A stretch of 64,000 nucleotides of DNA, taken from NCBI GenBank assembly GCA_035934555.1, contig DASYXT010000126.1, positions 1-64,000 on the forward strand, given 5' to 3'. Below, one piece after another: positions 50,802 to 59,447 of the stretch. Source of the stretch: DASYXT01 sp035934555 (lineage in GTDB: Bacteria > Verrucomicrobiota > Verrucomicrobiia > Limisphaerales > UBA8199). A program made the translations under genes and the position numbers. A model generated the notes under the pieces. The model saw only the letters and a program-made list of their open reading frames with translations. It ran no database searches and was not told the origin of the DNA. Numbering within the stretch: the stretch's first letter is position 1; every line of letters starts with the position of its first letter.

Positions 50802-52009
50802 TACTGCGTGAGCTTTAGCCGCGCGGCAACCTCCGACACGTCTTTGTCGCCGCGGCCGCTCAAGTTGACGATGACCACCTGGTCCTTGCGCATGGTTGGC
50901 GCGCGCTTGATGACTTCGGCCACCGCGTGGGCGCTTTCCAGAGCTGGAATGATGCCTTCGAGGCGGGCAAGCGTGGTGAAGGCCCCGAGCGCCTGGTCGT
51001 CTTTTGCATACGTGTATTCCACCCGGTCCTGGTCCCGCAACCAGGCATGTTCCGGTCCGACAGCGGCGTAGTCCAGTCCGGCGGAAACGCTGTGCGTGAG
51101 TTGGACCTGGCCGAATTCGTCCTGCAGGAGAAACGAGCGAGTGCCTTGCAATACGCCGAGTGAGCCGCCCTGAAAGCGCGCGGCATGTTTGCCTGCCGAG
51201 ATGCCTTCCCCGCCGGCTTCGACGCCGACCATCCGGACTGACTGGTCTGTCAAAAACGGATAAAAAAGGCCGATGGCGTTCGAGCCGCCACCCACGCAGG
51301 CAATCAACGCATCGGGCAGCCGCTTTTCTTTTTCCAGGATTTGCTGCCGCGCTTCGTCCCCGATCACCCTTTGGAAATTACGCACCATCAGCGGATAAGG
51401 GTGCGCGCCGTAGGCTGTGCCCAGGATATAATGCGTGGTGCGGACGTTGGTGACCCAGTCGCGCATCGCTTCGTTAATGGCTTCTTTGAGCGTCTGCTGG
51501 CCGGCGCTGACGGAAACCACCTCGGCGCCGAGGAGTTTCATGCGAATAACATTGAGTGCCTGGCGGCGGCAATCCACCGCGCCCATGTAAACGACGCACT
51601 TCAACCCGAACATTGCCGCGACGGTGGCTGTCGCCACCCCGTGCTGGCCGGCGCCGGTTTCGGCGATCACCCGCGTCTTGCCCATCCGCCGGGCCAGCAG
51701 CACCTGGCCAATGCAATTGTTGATTTTGTGCGCGCCGGTATGGAGCAGGTCCTCGCGCTTGAGATAAATCCTGGCCCCGCCGAGATGGTTCGTCAGGCGC
51801 TGCGCCAGATAGAGCGGCGTGGGCCGGCCGCAAAACTCCTTCAGATAATAGGACAGTTCGCGCTGGAAATCAGGCTCGCCCTGGGCGCGAAAGTACTCCT
51901 GCTCCAGCTCTTGCAGCGGGTGCATCAGGGTTTCAGGCACAAACCGGCCGCCGTACGGCCCGAAATGGCCGCGGGCGTCGGGCACCGCTTGTGTCGCGCT
52001 AGAAGTCAT
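50801..52009 (-). CDS. trpB: Tryptophan synthase beta chain
   Basis: A 402-residue PLP enzyme. The PLP lysine is K95 in 'KREDLLHTGAHKINNCIGQV', the phosphate-binding loop is CVGGGSNAIGLF, and 'GPYGGRFVPETLMHPLQELE' opens the protein as usual. Length is typical of TrpB1. It converts indole and serine to tryptophan in complex with TrpA. No trpA or other trp genes lie nearby, so the gene is isolated from its pathway; partner TrpA must be elsewhere. Next upstream gene (FIST) is co-directional across 75 bases. Confidence 0.94.
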   Translation of the reverse strand: MTSSATQAVPDARGHFGPYGGRFVPETLMHPLQELEQEYFRAQGEPDFQRELSYYLKEFCGRPTPLYLAQRLTNHLGGARIYLKREDLLHTGAHKINNCIGQVLLARRMGKTRVIAETGAGQHGVATATVAAMFGLKCVVYMGAVDCRRQALNVIRMKLLGAEVVSVSAGQQTLKEAINEAMRDWVTNVRTTHYILGTAYGAHPYPLMVRNFQRVIGDEARQQILEKEKRLPDALIACVGGGSNAIGLFYPFLTDQSVRMVGVEAGGEGISAGKHAARFQGGSLGVLQGTRSFLLQDEFGQVQLTHSVSAGLDYAAVGPEHAWLRDQDRVEYTYAKDDQALGAFTTLARLEGIIPALESAHAVAEVIKRAPTMRKDQVVIVNLSGRGDKDVSEVAARLKLTQ

Positions 52010-52084
52010 ACCGCAGACAATACGCGGTGAGAGAGAATTGGTCGAGCCTGCGTGGAGAGAACGTCGTCTCCTGGCGCGATCGGT

Positions 52085-53269
52085 TCATCGTTTGACGAAC
52101 AAGGCCAGCGAGGCGGTATAGCCATGAAGAAAATTCTTGTCACCGACCGGGCCCAGTTCGCCGTTACAAAAGAAGCCGGTGAGCCCCAACGGACCGAGGC
52201 GCTCCTGGACCATCCGTGCATCGTGGCTGGGCTGGCCGAAGAGATTTTGCCCGCGCCCATTGCAACAGCACAGGCACCCGCCATATACCATCCGGTCGCC
52301 GACGCGCGTGCGCGTCCGGCTGAGCAAGGCTTCCATGTCTTCGGTAGCGGCACTGGCCGAGCGGCGCTGGAATTGCACCGTTTGGCCAAGGCGCGGCAAG
52401 GCGCCAACCGCAATACTGCCGGAATTGGGATCGGCGCCGAGCAGATTGCGCACGAGGAAATCGCCGCGATGAAAATCTTCGAGATATTCATTTACGACCA
52501 AACCGATAAACAAGTTGCCACGTGCTTTGCGTTGCTCGTCGGGTTTGAGTTGGCCGAAGGTCTCGGCCAGGACTTCATAGGCCGGGCGATTCCCAATTTC
52601 GCGAATGATATTCTGTTCGACTTTCGTCAGCGTCCACGTTTCCCCGATGGGTGTGCAGCCCTGCGAAACCATTCCTTCCAAAGCAAACGCACCCCCGACC
52701 GACAGTGCCACACCGCCCTCTTCGTACACCTCCCCGTTGAGATAAACTTGCGTGGTCTGTTCGGTAAACTCGCCGCTCGCCAACCCCCCCAAAACGGGTG
52801 CGGGCGCATACGTCTCGTTCCACGTTTTCAACCACGATTCACTGTCCAGGTGAAAGGGATCGATGAAGACGAGCCAGCCGTGGGTCTGGTCCCGTTCCAC
52901 CCCGCTCTCGAGCGCCCAATACCCCGGCCCAAACGCCTCTTCCACTTGCTCCTGGGTAAAATGAAACGCTTTCAGCTCCGCCTCGGGCAGCGCGTACAAA
53001 GCCAAAGTCAGCCCGGCGTTTTGCTCGATTTCGTCGCTACCGACAATTAAACACTGGCTCGAACAACCCAGCAGCAAGGGAATGCGCGCATGAACGCGCA
53101 GGATCTCGAGCACCTGTTTGGCCTGCGTAAAAAAACGCGGCGCCATAAACACCAGTCCCAAAGAAATCTCGTGGTCTAACTGGCCCCTCAGATTCTCAGC
53201 CCATTTCTGCAGGCCCGCTTCGTCAAATCCCTCAGCCCAGTGGGCTGCGATGGAATATCGCTCCGGCAT
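52085..53269 (-). CDS. FIST domain sensory protein (FIST N and C)
   Basis: A 394-residue cytoplasmic protein, start MPERYSIAAHWAEGFD. The FIST N part (about 25-210) shows 'LGLVFMAPRFFTQAKQVLEI', 'IPLLLGCSSQCLIV' and 'PVLGGLASGEFTEQTTQVYL'. The FIST C part (about 225-385) has 'CTPIGETWTLTKVEQNIIRE', 'NLFIGLVVNEYLEDFHRGDF' and 'LTGFFCNGELGPVGDKNFLH'. FIST proteins are thought to sense small ligands such as amino acids and feed signalling proteins; no linked signalling domain is present here. A cysteine run (CLCCCNGRG) near residue 340 is notable. Confidence 0.87.
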   Translation of the reverse strand: MPERYSIAAHWAEGFDEAGLQKWAENLRGQLDHEISLGLVFMAPRFFTQAKQVLEILRVHARIPLLLGCSSQCLIVGSDEIEQNAGLTLALYALPEAELKAFHFTQEQVEEAFGPGYWALESGVERDQTHGWLVFIDPFHLDSESWLKTWNETYAPAPVLGGLASGEFTEQTTQVYLNGEVYEEGGVALSVGGAFALEGMVSQGCTPIGETWTLTKVEQNIIREIGNRPAYEVLAETFGQLKPDEQRKARGNLFIGLVVNEYLEDFHRGDFLVRNLLGADPNSGSIAVGALPRLGQTVQFQRRSASAATEDMEALLSRTRTRVGDRMVYGGCLCCCNGRGQNLFGQPSHDARMVQERLGPLGLTGFFCNGELGPVGDKNFLHGYTASLALFVKR

Positions 53270-53346
53270 GAGATAAAAGTACTGGCGGTGACCAGAATTG
53301 CAAGGTGGCGGTGGGCAAGCTGGGCGGTTAAAGTGGTATAGAGCTG

Positions 53347-55683
53347 ATGCCAACCATCACTGAGAATACTCGTAAAGCGCAACAAGCCCCGCCAGGGCGG
53401 CAAACCACTGAATTATCGGTCGCCGGCATGACGTGCGGCAACTGTGCCCGCCACGTCAATGAGGCACTGCTCAGCGTCCAGGGCGTCCAAAGCGCCAATG
53501 TCAGCCTCGATGCCCACCAGGCAACCGTCCGCTGGCAGCCCGGTGCGCAAGCGGACGTACAGGCGATCATCCAAGCCGTCGAAAAGGAGGGGTATGAGGC
53601 CGAGGTTCTGACGACCCAAACACGCGAAACGGGAGAGCATACGCTGGCCGGGTGGCGCTGGAACCTGCTGCTGGGTATTCCGGTCACCGCCCTGCTCATG
53701 ATCGGCGAATGGGCTCTTGGGCTCGGAATGGCGAGGTGGTTTCAATGGACCGCGTTCGGCCTGGCGGGACTCGTCCAGGTCCTGGCGGGCGCGCGGTTCT
53801 ACCGGGGCGCCTGGCGCCAATTCAAAGCGCGCAGTTCGAATATGGATACGCTGGTGGCGTTGGGCTCAAGCACCGCCTTCGGCTACAGCACCTGGGCTCT
53901 GTTGAGCCGAACAAGCGGGCACGCGTACTTCATGGAAGCCGCTTCGATCATCACCTTGGTCAGTCTCGGGCACTGGCTGGAATCGCGGGTCAGCGTGCGC
54001 GCTTCCAGCGCTTTGCGGCGGCTGCTCGATTTGGCCCCAGCAACGGCGCGCCGGCGCAATCCCGATGGCACCGACACCGAAGTGCCCGCAGCGGAGTTAA
54101 GCCCGGGCGAAGTCGTTGCTCTGCGTGCTGGGGAACGCATCCCAACTGACGGCTTGGTATTGGAGGGCGTCTCGACCCTCGATGAGAGCATGCTCACCGG
54201 GGAATCGGTACCTGTGGACAAAGCACCCGGGCAGGAACTTTACGCCGGAACTGTGAACCTCACCGGGCCGCTGTTGATGAGGGTCACAGCGATTGGCGAA
54301 GAGACCGCCCTGGCCCACATCATCGCCGCTGTGCAACGAGCGCAAACCAGCCGCGCCGGCATTCAGCGGCTGGGCGACCGCGTCAGCAATGTGTTTGTGC
54401 CAGTAGTCGTGGCGATCGCGCTGGCCGCCGGCCTGTGGTGGGGTTTGGCACCGGAATCCGCTCGGCTCGTGCACCAATGGCTCGCGCAGTTTGCCTGGCT
54501 GGCGCAGCCGCCCGAATCGGCGGCAGCAGCCGGGTTCATTATCGCGTCGGCCGTCCTGATCATTGCCTGTCCCTGCGCGATGGGTTTGGCCACTCCGGCT
54601 GCCATCATGGCCGGCTCCAACGCCGCCGCCGCTCGCGGCATCTTGGTCCGGGATGGTGTTGCGTTGGAAAAGGCGGGCCGGGTGACCGCGGTGGTTTTCG
54701 ATAAAACCGGGACCTTAACGACCGGCAAGCCTGCGGTCGTGGAAGGGTGGGAAGGCGGTAGCACAGTGCGCTTGGCTGAACCGGCGGTGGAGCTGCCGGC
54801 AGGCATTCGGCTCGGAGTGGCCCTGGCGCGGCATTCCAATCATCCCATCAGTCAGGCCCTGGCCAAACTAGCCGGACCCGACGTGGCGCTCACGGATTGG
54901 CGGGAACAAGCGGGCGCCGGCATTGTCGCGCGCCTGACGCCCTCGGCTGCCCGACCGCTGATGCTGGCGGTTGGCCAAGGCACTTCGCCGGCGCTCTGCC
55001 GGCTGGGCTCACTGCGTTGGTTGCGCGAATCAGGGGTCGAGCTCGGGACCGGCGAAGAGTTCATCCGTACCTGGTCCACGAAAGGCGCGACGCTGATCGG
55101 CGTCGCCGTAGATCATATGCTGGTCGGTTTGGTCGCGGTCAAAGATACGGTTAAACCAGGAGCGCGGGGCGTGGTGGGCCAACTCCAGCGGCAGGGGCTT
55201 AAAACCTACATGGTCACCGGCGATAATTCTTTGACGGCGGCGAGTATCGCCCAACAAGCCGGCCTCGCAACGGACACGGTTTTTGCTGAGGTGCGCCCGG
55301 ATCAGAAGGCAGGTTTTGTTAAGCGGTTGCAGGAGCAGGGAGAACGGGTCGCGTTTGTGGGCGACGGGATCAACGATGCCCCCGCGCTCGAGCAGGCCGA
55401 TCTTGGCATTGCGGTCAGCCGCGCCAGTGACATCGCGCGCGAAGCCGCTGATCTTATTTTGCTTAAATCCGAAATCGAGGCTGTGCCGGAAAGCCTGGGG
55501 CTGGCGCGCGCCACGCTGCGCACGATTCACCAGAACCTCTTTTGGGCCTTCTTCTACAACGCCGTCGGCATCCCACTGGCCGCGTTGGGCTTCATGAGCC
55601 CCATCTTGTGCGCCGCCGCAATGGGTCTGTCCGACCTTGTGGTAATTGGCAATGCGCTTCGGTTGCGGCATTGGCGGGCCTGA
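53347..55683 (+). CDS. Heavy-metal (copper-type) P1B ATPase
   Basis: A 778-residue membrane pump. N-terminal HMA domain with GMTCGNCARHV (C30, C33), then about eight TM helices. The metal-binding CPC in TM6 is 'IACPCAMGLATPAAIMAGSN' (C408, P409, C410), the phosphorylated Asp is D452 in DKTGTLT, the nucleotide-binding HP motif is 'RHSNHPISQALAKL', and the hinge is 'GDGINDAPALEQADLGIAVS'. CPC points to Cu(I) or Ag(I) export. The start is 78 bases from the divergent FIST gene; the 3' end converges with the LTxxQ gene. Copper specificity is inferred from motif class. Confidence 0.9.
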   Translation: MPTITENTRKAQQAPPGRQTTELSVAGMTCGNCARHVNEALLSVQGVQSANVSLDAHQATVRWQPGAQADVQAIIQAVEKEGYEAEVLTTQTRETGEHTLAGWRWNLLLGIPVTALLMIGEWALGLGMARWFQWTAFGLAGLVQVLAGARFYRGAWRQFKARSSNMDTLVALGSSTAFGYSTWALLSRTSGHAYFMEAASIITLVSLGHWLESRVSVRASSALRRLLDLAPATARRRNPDGTDTEVPAAELSPGEVVALRAGERIPTDGLVLEGVSTLDESMLTGESVPVDKAPGQELYAGTVNLTGPLLMRVTAIGEETALAHIIAAVQRAQTSRAGIQRLGDRVSNVFVPVVVAIALAAGLWWGLAPESARLVHQWLAQFAWLAQPPESAAAAGFIIASAVLIIACPCAMGLATPAAIMAGSNAAAARGILVRDGVALEKAGRVTAVVFDKTGTLTTGKPAVVEGWEGGSTVRLAEPAVELPAGIRLGVALARHSNHPISQALAKLAGPDVALTDWREQAGAGIVARLTPSAARPLMLAVGQGTSPALCRLGSLRWLRESGVELGTGEEFIRTWSTKGATLIGVAVDHMLVGLVAVKDTVKPGARGVVGQLQRQGLKTYMVTGDNSLTAASIAQQAGLATDTVFAEVRPDQKAGFVKRLQEQGERVAFVGDGINDAPALEQADLGIAVSRASDIAREAADLILLKSEIEAVPESLGLARATLRTIHQNLFWAFFYNAVGIPLAALGFMSPILCAAAMGLSDLVVIGNALRLRHWRA

Positions 55684-55723
55684 GCGGCGGGGTTTGCAGA
55701 GGCCGCGGCTGCCGCACTATGCC

Positions 55724-56176
55724 TCAGATGCCGCTGGGGCTGCTGCTGGTCACATTGGTGCCACGCGTGTCGGGCCGGGGAGCCGGGTGCCGTGGGCGGC
55801 GCAACATTTCATCGAAACGGACCCGCTGCTCCGGCGTGAGCACCTGCCGGAAAGCTTCCTTGGTGTGTTGAAATTCCTGGTGCAGTTGCGGGGTGATGGG
55901 TTCCATCAGTTTGCGGGTGCGTTCCTGGCTTTCCTTGAGCAGTTGATCGATCTGCTGGTGTTGTTCAGGTGTCAAATCCAGGTCCCGCTGCATCCGGCGC
56001 AACAGTTCCATCCGCATCACCCCGGGCGTTCCGGCCATCGTCGGGCGCGCGCCATTCAGCGTTCGCCGTTGTGGGGTCAGGTTGAGCCGGTCGGAATGCC
56101 AAACTACCAAAGCACCGGTCACGACCCCGGCTACGAAAATCACCAGCGTCGCGGTAATAACTTTCCACGTATTCAC
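55724..56176 (-). CDS. Periplasmic LTxxQ (Spy/CpxP/CnrX-like) metal-stress protein
   Basis: A 150-residue protein with an N-terminal membrane anchor or signal ('VITATLVIFVAGVVTGALVV') and a helical body with two LTxxQ-type motifs, 'DLTPEQHQQIDQLLKESQER' and 'VLTPEQRVRFDEMLRRP'. These mark the Spy/CpxP fold and the CnrX metal sensor. It is third in an operon after an ECF sigma factor and a short membrane protein (ATGA overlap). The arrangement resembles Cnr-type systems, in which a periplasmic sensor controls an anti-sigma factor. Metal binding is not shown by sequence. Confidence 0.75.
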   Translation of the reverse strand: MNTWKVITATLVIFVAGVVTGALVVWHSDRLNLTPQRRTLNGARPTMAGTPGVMRMELLRRMQRDLDLTPEQHQQIDQLLKESQERTRKLMEPITPQLHQEFQHTKEAFRQVLTPEQRVRFDEMLRRPRHPAPRPDTRGTNVTSSSPSGI

Positions 56177-56490
56177 CGCAGCAAATCTGCCGGCACCTGC
56201 TCCTGGTCGGCCGTTGCAAAGACCGTGTTCTCCAATTGCTGCGAAAAATCCGCCGTCGTTGACTTAGCCGGCGGGGCGAGCAGCGTCCAGGCCCCCAGCA
56301 CCAGCATGATGCCGACGCACGGAGCGGCAGCCCGCCAAAGCGCTTGCGCCCAGAGCGCCCAGGAGTCCAGCGCCGGAACGGCGCGCAAACGCCCCATCAC
56401 CCGTCGTTCAAAACCGTACGGGACCCGCTCGCTCGGGGTCTGCACGCGGGCCGCTGCCAGCAATCGGCGTTGGAGTTGGTCCAGATTCAT
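56173..56490 (-). CDS. Short membrane protein, putative anti-sigma factor
   Basis: A 105-residue protein: a cytoplasmic helical segment (about 1-45, 'FERRVMGRLRAVPALDSWAL'), one TM helix ('AAAPCVGIMLVLGAWTLLAP', about 54-73) and a short periplasmic tail. It lies between the ECF sigma factor and the LTxxQ protein. Size, topology and position suggest an anti-sigma factor of the CnrY type, although no zinc-anti-sigma HxxxCxxC motif is present. Gap to the sigma gene stop is about 50 bases. Confidence 0.65.
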   Translation of the reverse strand: MNLDQLQRRLLAAARVQTPSERVPYGFERRVMGRLRAVPALDSWALWAQALWRAAAPCVGIMLVLGAWTLLAPPAKSTTADFSQQLENTVFATADQEQVPADLLR

Positions 56491-56540
56491 AGGGCCTTCA
56501 TTTTTTCAGACGCGCCGGTCGCGCACGGGGTTACATGCAT

Positions 56541-57122
56541 TCATAGATACTTCTCACTCGACAGCTTGGCCAGCGCCTTTCGCATTTGCGCACGCGCCCG
56601 GAACGCCCGGACCTTCACCAGTGGAACCGACCAGCCGGTCAGCTCGGCAATTTCTTTCACCGAACGTTCCTCAATTTCGAGTAACGTGATCACCAGCCGA
56701 GCCGCCGGTGGCAGTTGCTCCAGCAGCCGCGTCACCAACTGGCGCGCGGCATCCGCATCGGCTTCCGCCGCCTCGGGTTCCGCGACAAAATGCTCGAGCC
56801 AATCGCTCTCCGGTTGGCTCAATTCAGAAAACGTTGTTTCCCGGTTGCGCTGGTGTCCGCGCAGAAAATCAAAGCAGGTCCGGACGGTCAGCCGCATCAA
56901 CCAGTGCTCGAACGGTGCGTCACCGCGGAAGCTCCCGAGTTTCTGAAAAGCCTTCAGCCAAACCTCCTGGACGATGTCCTCCACCTCGCTCTCACGGCGG
57001 GCATAACGCCGGGCGGTGGCAAATACCCGCGGCGAGTACCGTTCCACCAGTGGTTCGAAGCTGGCCGCATCGCCTTGCAGGACGGCGCCAATCAGCTCCG
57101 CTTCCGTTCGTTCCATTGGCAT
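56541..57122 (-). CDS. ECF-type RNA polymerase sigma factor
   Basis: A 193-residue sigma-70-family protein. Region 2: 'LVERYSPRVFATARRYARRE' then 'VEDIVQEVWLKAFQKLGSFR'. Region 4: 'LLEQLPPAARLVITLLEIEE' then 'SVKEIAELTGWSVPLVKVRA'. The linker carries an acidic stretch (FVAEPEAAEADADAA). It likely recognises its own promoter and those of metal-stress genes, controlled by the following anti-sigma-like membrane protein. Start: MPMERTEAEL or the next Met two codons later; longer frames start in unlikely sequence. Confidence 0.88.
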   Translation of the reverse strand: MPMERTEAELIGAVLQGDAASFEPLVERYSPRVFATARRYARRESEVEDIVQEVWLKAFQKLGSFRGDAPFEHWLMRLTVRTCFDFLRGHQRNRETTFSELSQPESDWLEHFVAEPEAAEADADAARQLVTRLLEQLPPAARLVITLLEIEERSVKEIAELTGWSVPLVKVRAFRARAQMRKALAKLSSEKYL

Positions 57123-57244
57123 GAGTATGGCAAAAAATGCGGAAAAGCAAAGCAACTGCCAACTTACACGCTCCGTTCCTGACGCTTACCCGGCTCTATA
57201 CTTTCCCTTGCATTTACCGCCGCAGTCAGGTCATTGTGCAGCCA

Positions 57245-57499
57245 ATGGGTTTGCCCGCTGAATCAATAACTTTGACGCCGGAGCAGGTCGCCGGGTTGAA
57301 TCGCAAACTAGCCGATATGCGGCACGATATTAATGGCCACCTGGCCGTAATGGTGGCCGCGCTGGAGTTGCTTCGGCACAAGCCGGACAGCGCCCAACGC
57401 ATGCTCGGCAGCCTGGGCGAACAACCGGCAAAAATCAGCGAAGCGATTAAGAAGTTCTCGCTGGAATGCGAACAGGTGCTGCAGATCACCCGGCCCTAG
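57245..57499 (+). CDS. Small RHDxxN-motif protein (histidine-kinase dimerisation-like)
   Basis: An 84-residue helical protein. The first helix contains 'ADMRHDINGHLAVMVAALEL', in which RHDINGHL resembles the phospho-acceptor RHDxxN motif of Spo0B-like dimerisation/phosphotransfer helices; the second helix follows ('AKISEAIKKFSLECEQVLQI'). No ATPase domain is present. It may be a stand-alone phosphotransfer or docking protein. ATG 57245 is chosen; the longer frame to 57137 is read through a promoter-like region of the divergent sigma gene. Family not assigned. Confidence 0.6.
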   Translation: MGLPAESITLTPEQVAGLNRKLADMRHDINGHLAVMVAALELLRHKPDSAQRMLGSLGEQPAKISEAIKKFSLECEQVLQITRP

Positions 57500-57735
57500 C
57501 AAGCGATCTGCCGCAATTCTCCGTTCATTGAAATTGCGCAGTGAACCTTCCTGGTCTCGGCGGCGCCTCGGCACTGCCCCCCGCTCCGGTAACTTACGGA
57601 CCCCGCTTAGGGAATGCCCCGGATGGAATTTGATTGAGCGAACCTTAAGGATTTCGTATCTAATAAAGTCGAATAAGCGCGCACACGGCAAAGCAATCAG
57701 ATGCCGGGGTTCTTGAGGAATTCCGGATTGAGTTT

Positions 57736-58686
57736 TTGGACTGCTGGCATCGGCTGCCCAACAAGGGCTTTTTTCTACTCCTGCTGGCGGCCTGGTCGAT
57801 TCTGTTTCAACTGGTTGGCAATTCCACGCGCGGCTATATCCATACCTCATCGCTGTTTTTCTACCTATTCGATGCCTTCACGGCCGGCGGCAAGGCCTTG
57901 CTGGATTCGGAAGAAGGCTATGGGATGCTCATGCCGCTGGTCGTGTTGGGGCTGTTCTGGATGAAGCGGAAGGAGTTGCTCGGGTTGCGCCTGGGCGTTT
58001 GGTGGCCCGGCCTGTTGCTGTTGCTAAGCGGCGTGGGCCTGCACCTGCTGGGCTTCCTTTGCCAGCAGCCGCGGATTTCGGTCGTAGGCTTTTTTGTCGG
58101 CATTTATGGCCTGACCGGGCTGGCGTGGGGCCAAGGGTGGTTGCGCGCGAGTTTCTTCCCGTTCTTTCTGTTTGTTTTTTGTGTTCCGCTGGGGACGCTG
58201 GCCTTGCCGGTCACGTTTCGGCTCCGGCTGCTGGTGAGCGAGTTGGTCACGGTCATTGCCCACAATGTTTTGGTGATTAATGTCATCCGGCACGGAACCA
58301 GTCTCATCAACCCAACTGAGGGGTATCAGTATGAAGTCGCCGCCGCCTGCAGCGGCATCCGCAGCATGATGGCCACCCTGGCACTGTCAGTCATCCTGGC
58401 TTTTTTCTCCTTCCGCACCTGGTGGAAAAGGCTGCTGGTCATCGGCTCGGCCTTTCCGCTGGCGCTGCTGGGAAACCTGTTGCGGATGCTGACCATCGTC
58501 ATCGCCGCCGAATTGGGCGGCCAGCAATGGGGCAACTATGTTCATGACGGCGGGCCGCTGGACTTGTTTAGCCTGCTTCCCTATGTGCCCGCGTTCGCAG
58601 GGCTTCTGTTACTGGAGCATTATCTGCATCGGCCGCGGGCAATCGCGCCGGCCCCCGAGGCAGCTTCGCAGGAGGGCACGCCGTGA
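57736..58686 (+). CDS. Exosortase (archaeosortase/exosortase family transpeptidase)
   Basis: A 316-residue multi-pass membrane protein. Predicted catalytic residues: Cys205 in 'AAACSGIRSMM', Arg250 in GNLLRML and His270 in YVHDGG, the exosortase triad in the expected order. It cleaves and transfers proteins with C-terminal sorting signals such as PEP-CTERM. Start is unusual: no ATG is in frame, so TTG 57736 is used; an ATT at 57727, 6 bases after GAGGAA, is an alternative. The stop overlaps the GTG start of the EpsI gene. It heads an exopolysaccharide cluster. Confidence 0.88.
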   Translation: MDCWHRLPNKGFFLLLLAAWSILFQLVGNSTRGYIHTSSLFFYLFDAFTAGGKALLDSEEGYGMLMPLVVLGLFWMKRKELLGLRLGVWWPGLLLLLSGVGLHLLGFLCQQPRISVVGFFVGIYGLTGLAWGQGWLRASFFPFFLFVFCVPLGTLALPVTFRLRLLVSELVTVIAHNVLVINVIRHGTSLINPTEGYQYEVAAACSGIRSMMATLALSVILAFFSFRTWWKRLLVIGSAFPLALLGNLLRMLTIVIAAELGGQQWGNYVHDGGPLDLFSLLPYVPAFAGLLLLEHYLHRPRAIAPAPEAASQEGTP

Positions 58687-59444
58687 ATCGCCAAAAACTG
58701 GTGCTGCTGGTGCTCACACTCCTGCTGATTGCCGGCACCGGCGTGACCTTGGCCCATTTGCGCACCCACCAGCGATTGGGCGCGCCCGGTGTTAGGACCC
58801 ACCCGTTGCCAGGTTCGACGGACCGGCTGGTAGTGGACCTGCCGCCCGAAGTGCTCGACTACAAATCAGAGTGGCGCGAGGTGGACGACATCACCCGGAC
58901 CACCTTGCCGCCGGACACCAGCTTTGGCCAGCGGTTGTACCACGGCCCAGACGATTTCCAGATTCTGCTCAACGTGGTGCTGATGGGCGGCGACCGCACC
59001 AGTCTGCACAAGCCGCAGTTCTGCCTGGAGGGTCAGGGCTTCCATATTGATCAGCCGGCGTCGCGGGCCGAGACGGTGCGGGTCCAGGCGCCCCAGCCTT
59101 ACGATTTGCCCGTGGTGGCGCTGGTCTCCAACGGCGAGGTCGAGCGCGACGGGACCAAGCAGCGAGTGCGCGGCATCTACCTTTACTGGTACGTGGCGGA
59201 CGACGCGCTCAGCGCGGGGGAATTGGGGTTCCAACGGATGCTGCTGATGGCGACCCGGCTGCTGCGCACCGGCGTGCTGCAGCGCTGGGCTTATGTGAGC
59301 TGTTTCTCGCTTTGCCTGCCCGGCCAGGAACAGACCACCATCGAGCGGATGAAACAATTCATCGCCGCAGCCGCGCCGGGCTTCCAGTTGTATCCCAAAC
59401 CGGCGGCGGTTCCGCCGGTGGCGGCGGCCAACCCTTCACAATAA
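58683..59444 (+). CDS. EpsI-family exosortase-associated protein (DUF3485)
   Basis: A 253-residue protein with an N-terminal anchor ('KLVLLVLTLLLIAGTGVTLA') and the EpsI core 'DYKSEWREVDDITRTTLPPD', 'LHKPQFCLEGQGFHI', 'QRVRGIYLYWYVADDALS'. GTG start overlaps the exosortase TGA (GTGA), so the two are translationally coupled. EpsI domains commonly accompany exosortases in EPS loci; the exact job, probably in export or processing, is unsettled. Ends 3 bases before the sugar transferase. Confidence 0.85.
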   Translation: MNRQKLVLLVLTLLLIAGTGVTLAHLRTHQRLGAPGVRTHPLPGSTDRLVVDLPPEVLDYKSEWREVDDITRTTLPPDTSFGQRLYHGPDDFQILLNVVLMGGDRTSLHKPQFCLEGQGFHIDQPASRAETVRVQAPQPYDLPVVALVSNGEVERDGTKQRVRGIYLYWYVADDALSAGELGFQRMLLMATRLLRTGVLQRWAYVSCFSLCLPGQEQTTIERMKQFIAAAAPGFQLYPKPAAVPPVAAANPSQ

Positions 59445-59447
59445 CGT

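Noticed and set aside
52052..53050. Plus-strand open frame of 332 residues opposite the FIST protein
   Set aside because: Antisense shadow without recognisable domain; the FIST protein is supported over its full length.
57500..57735. Sigma-54-like promoter before the exosortase gene
   Set aside because: A GGCAC is present near 57592, but no GC-containing -12 element lies at the correct spacing.
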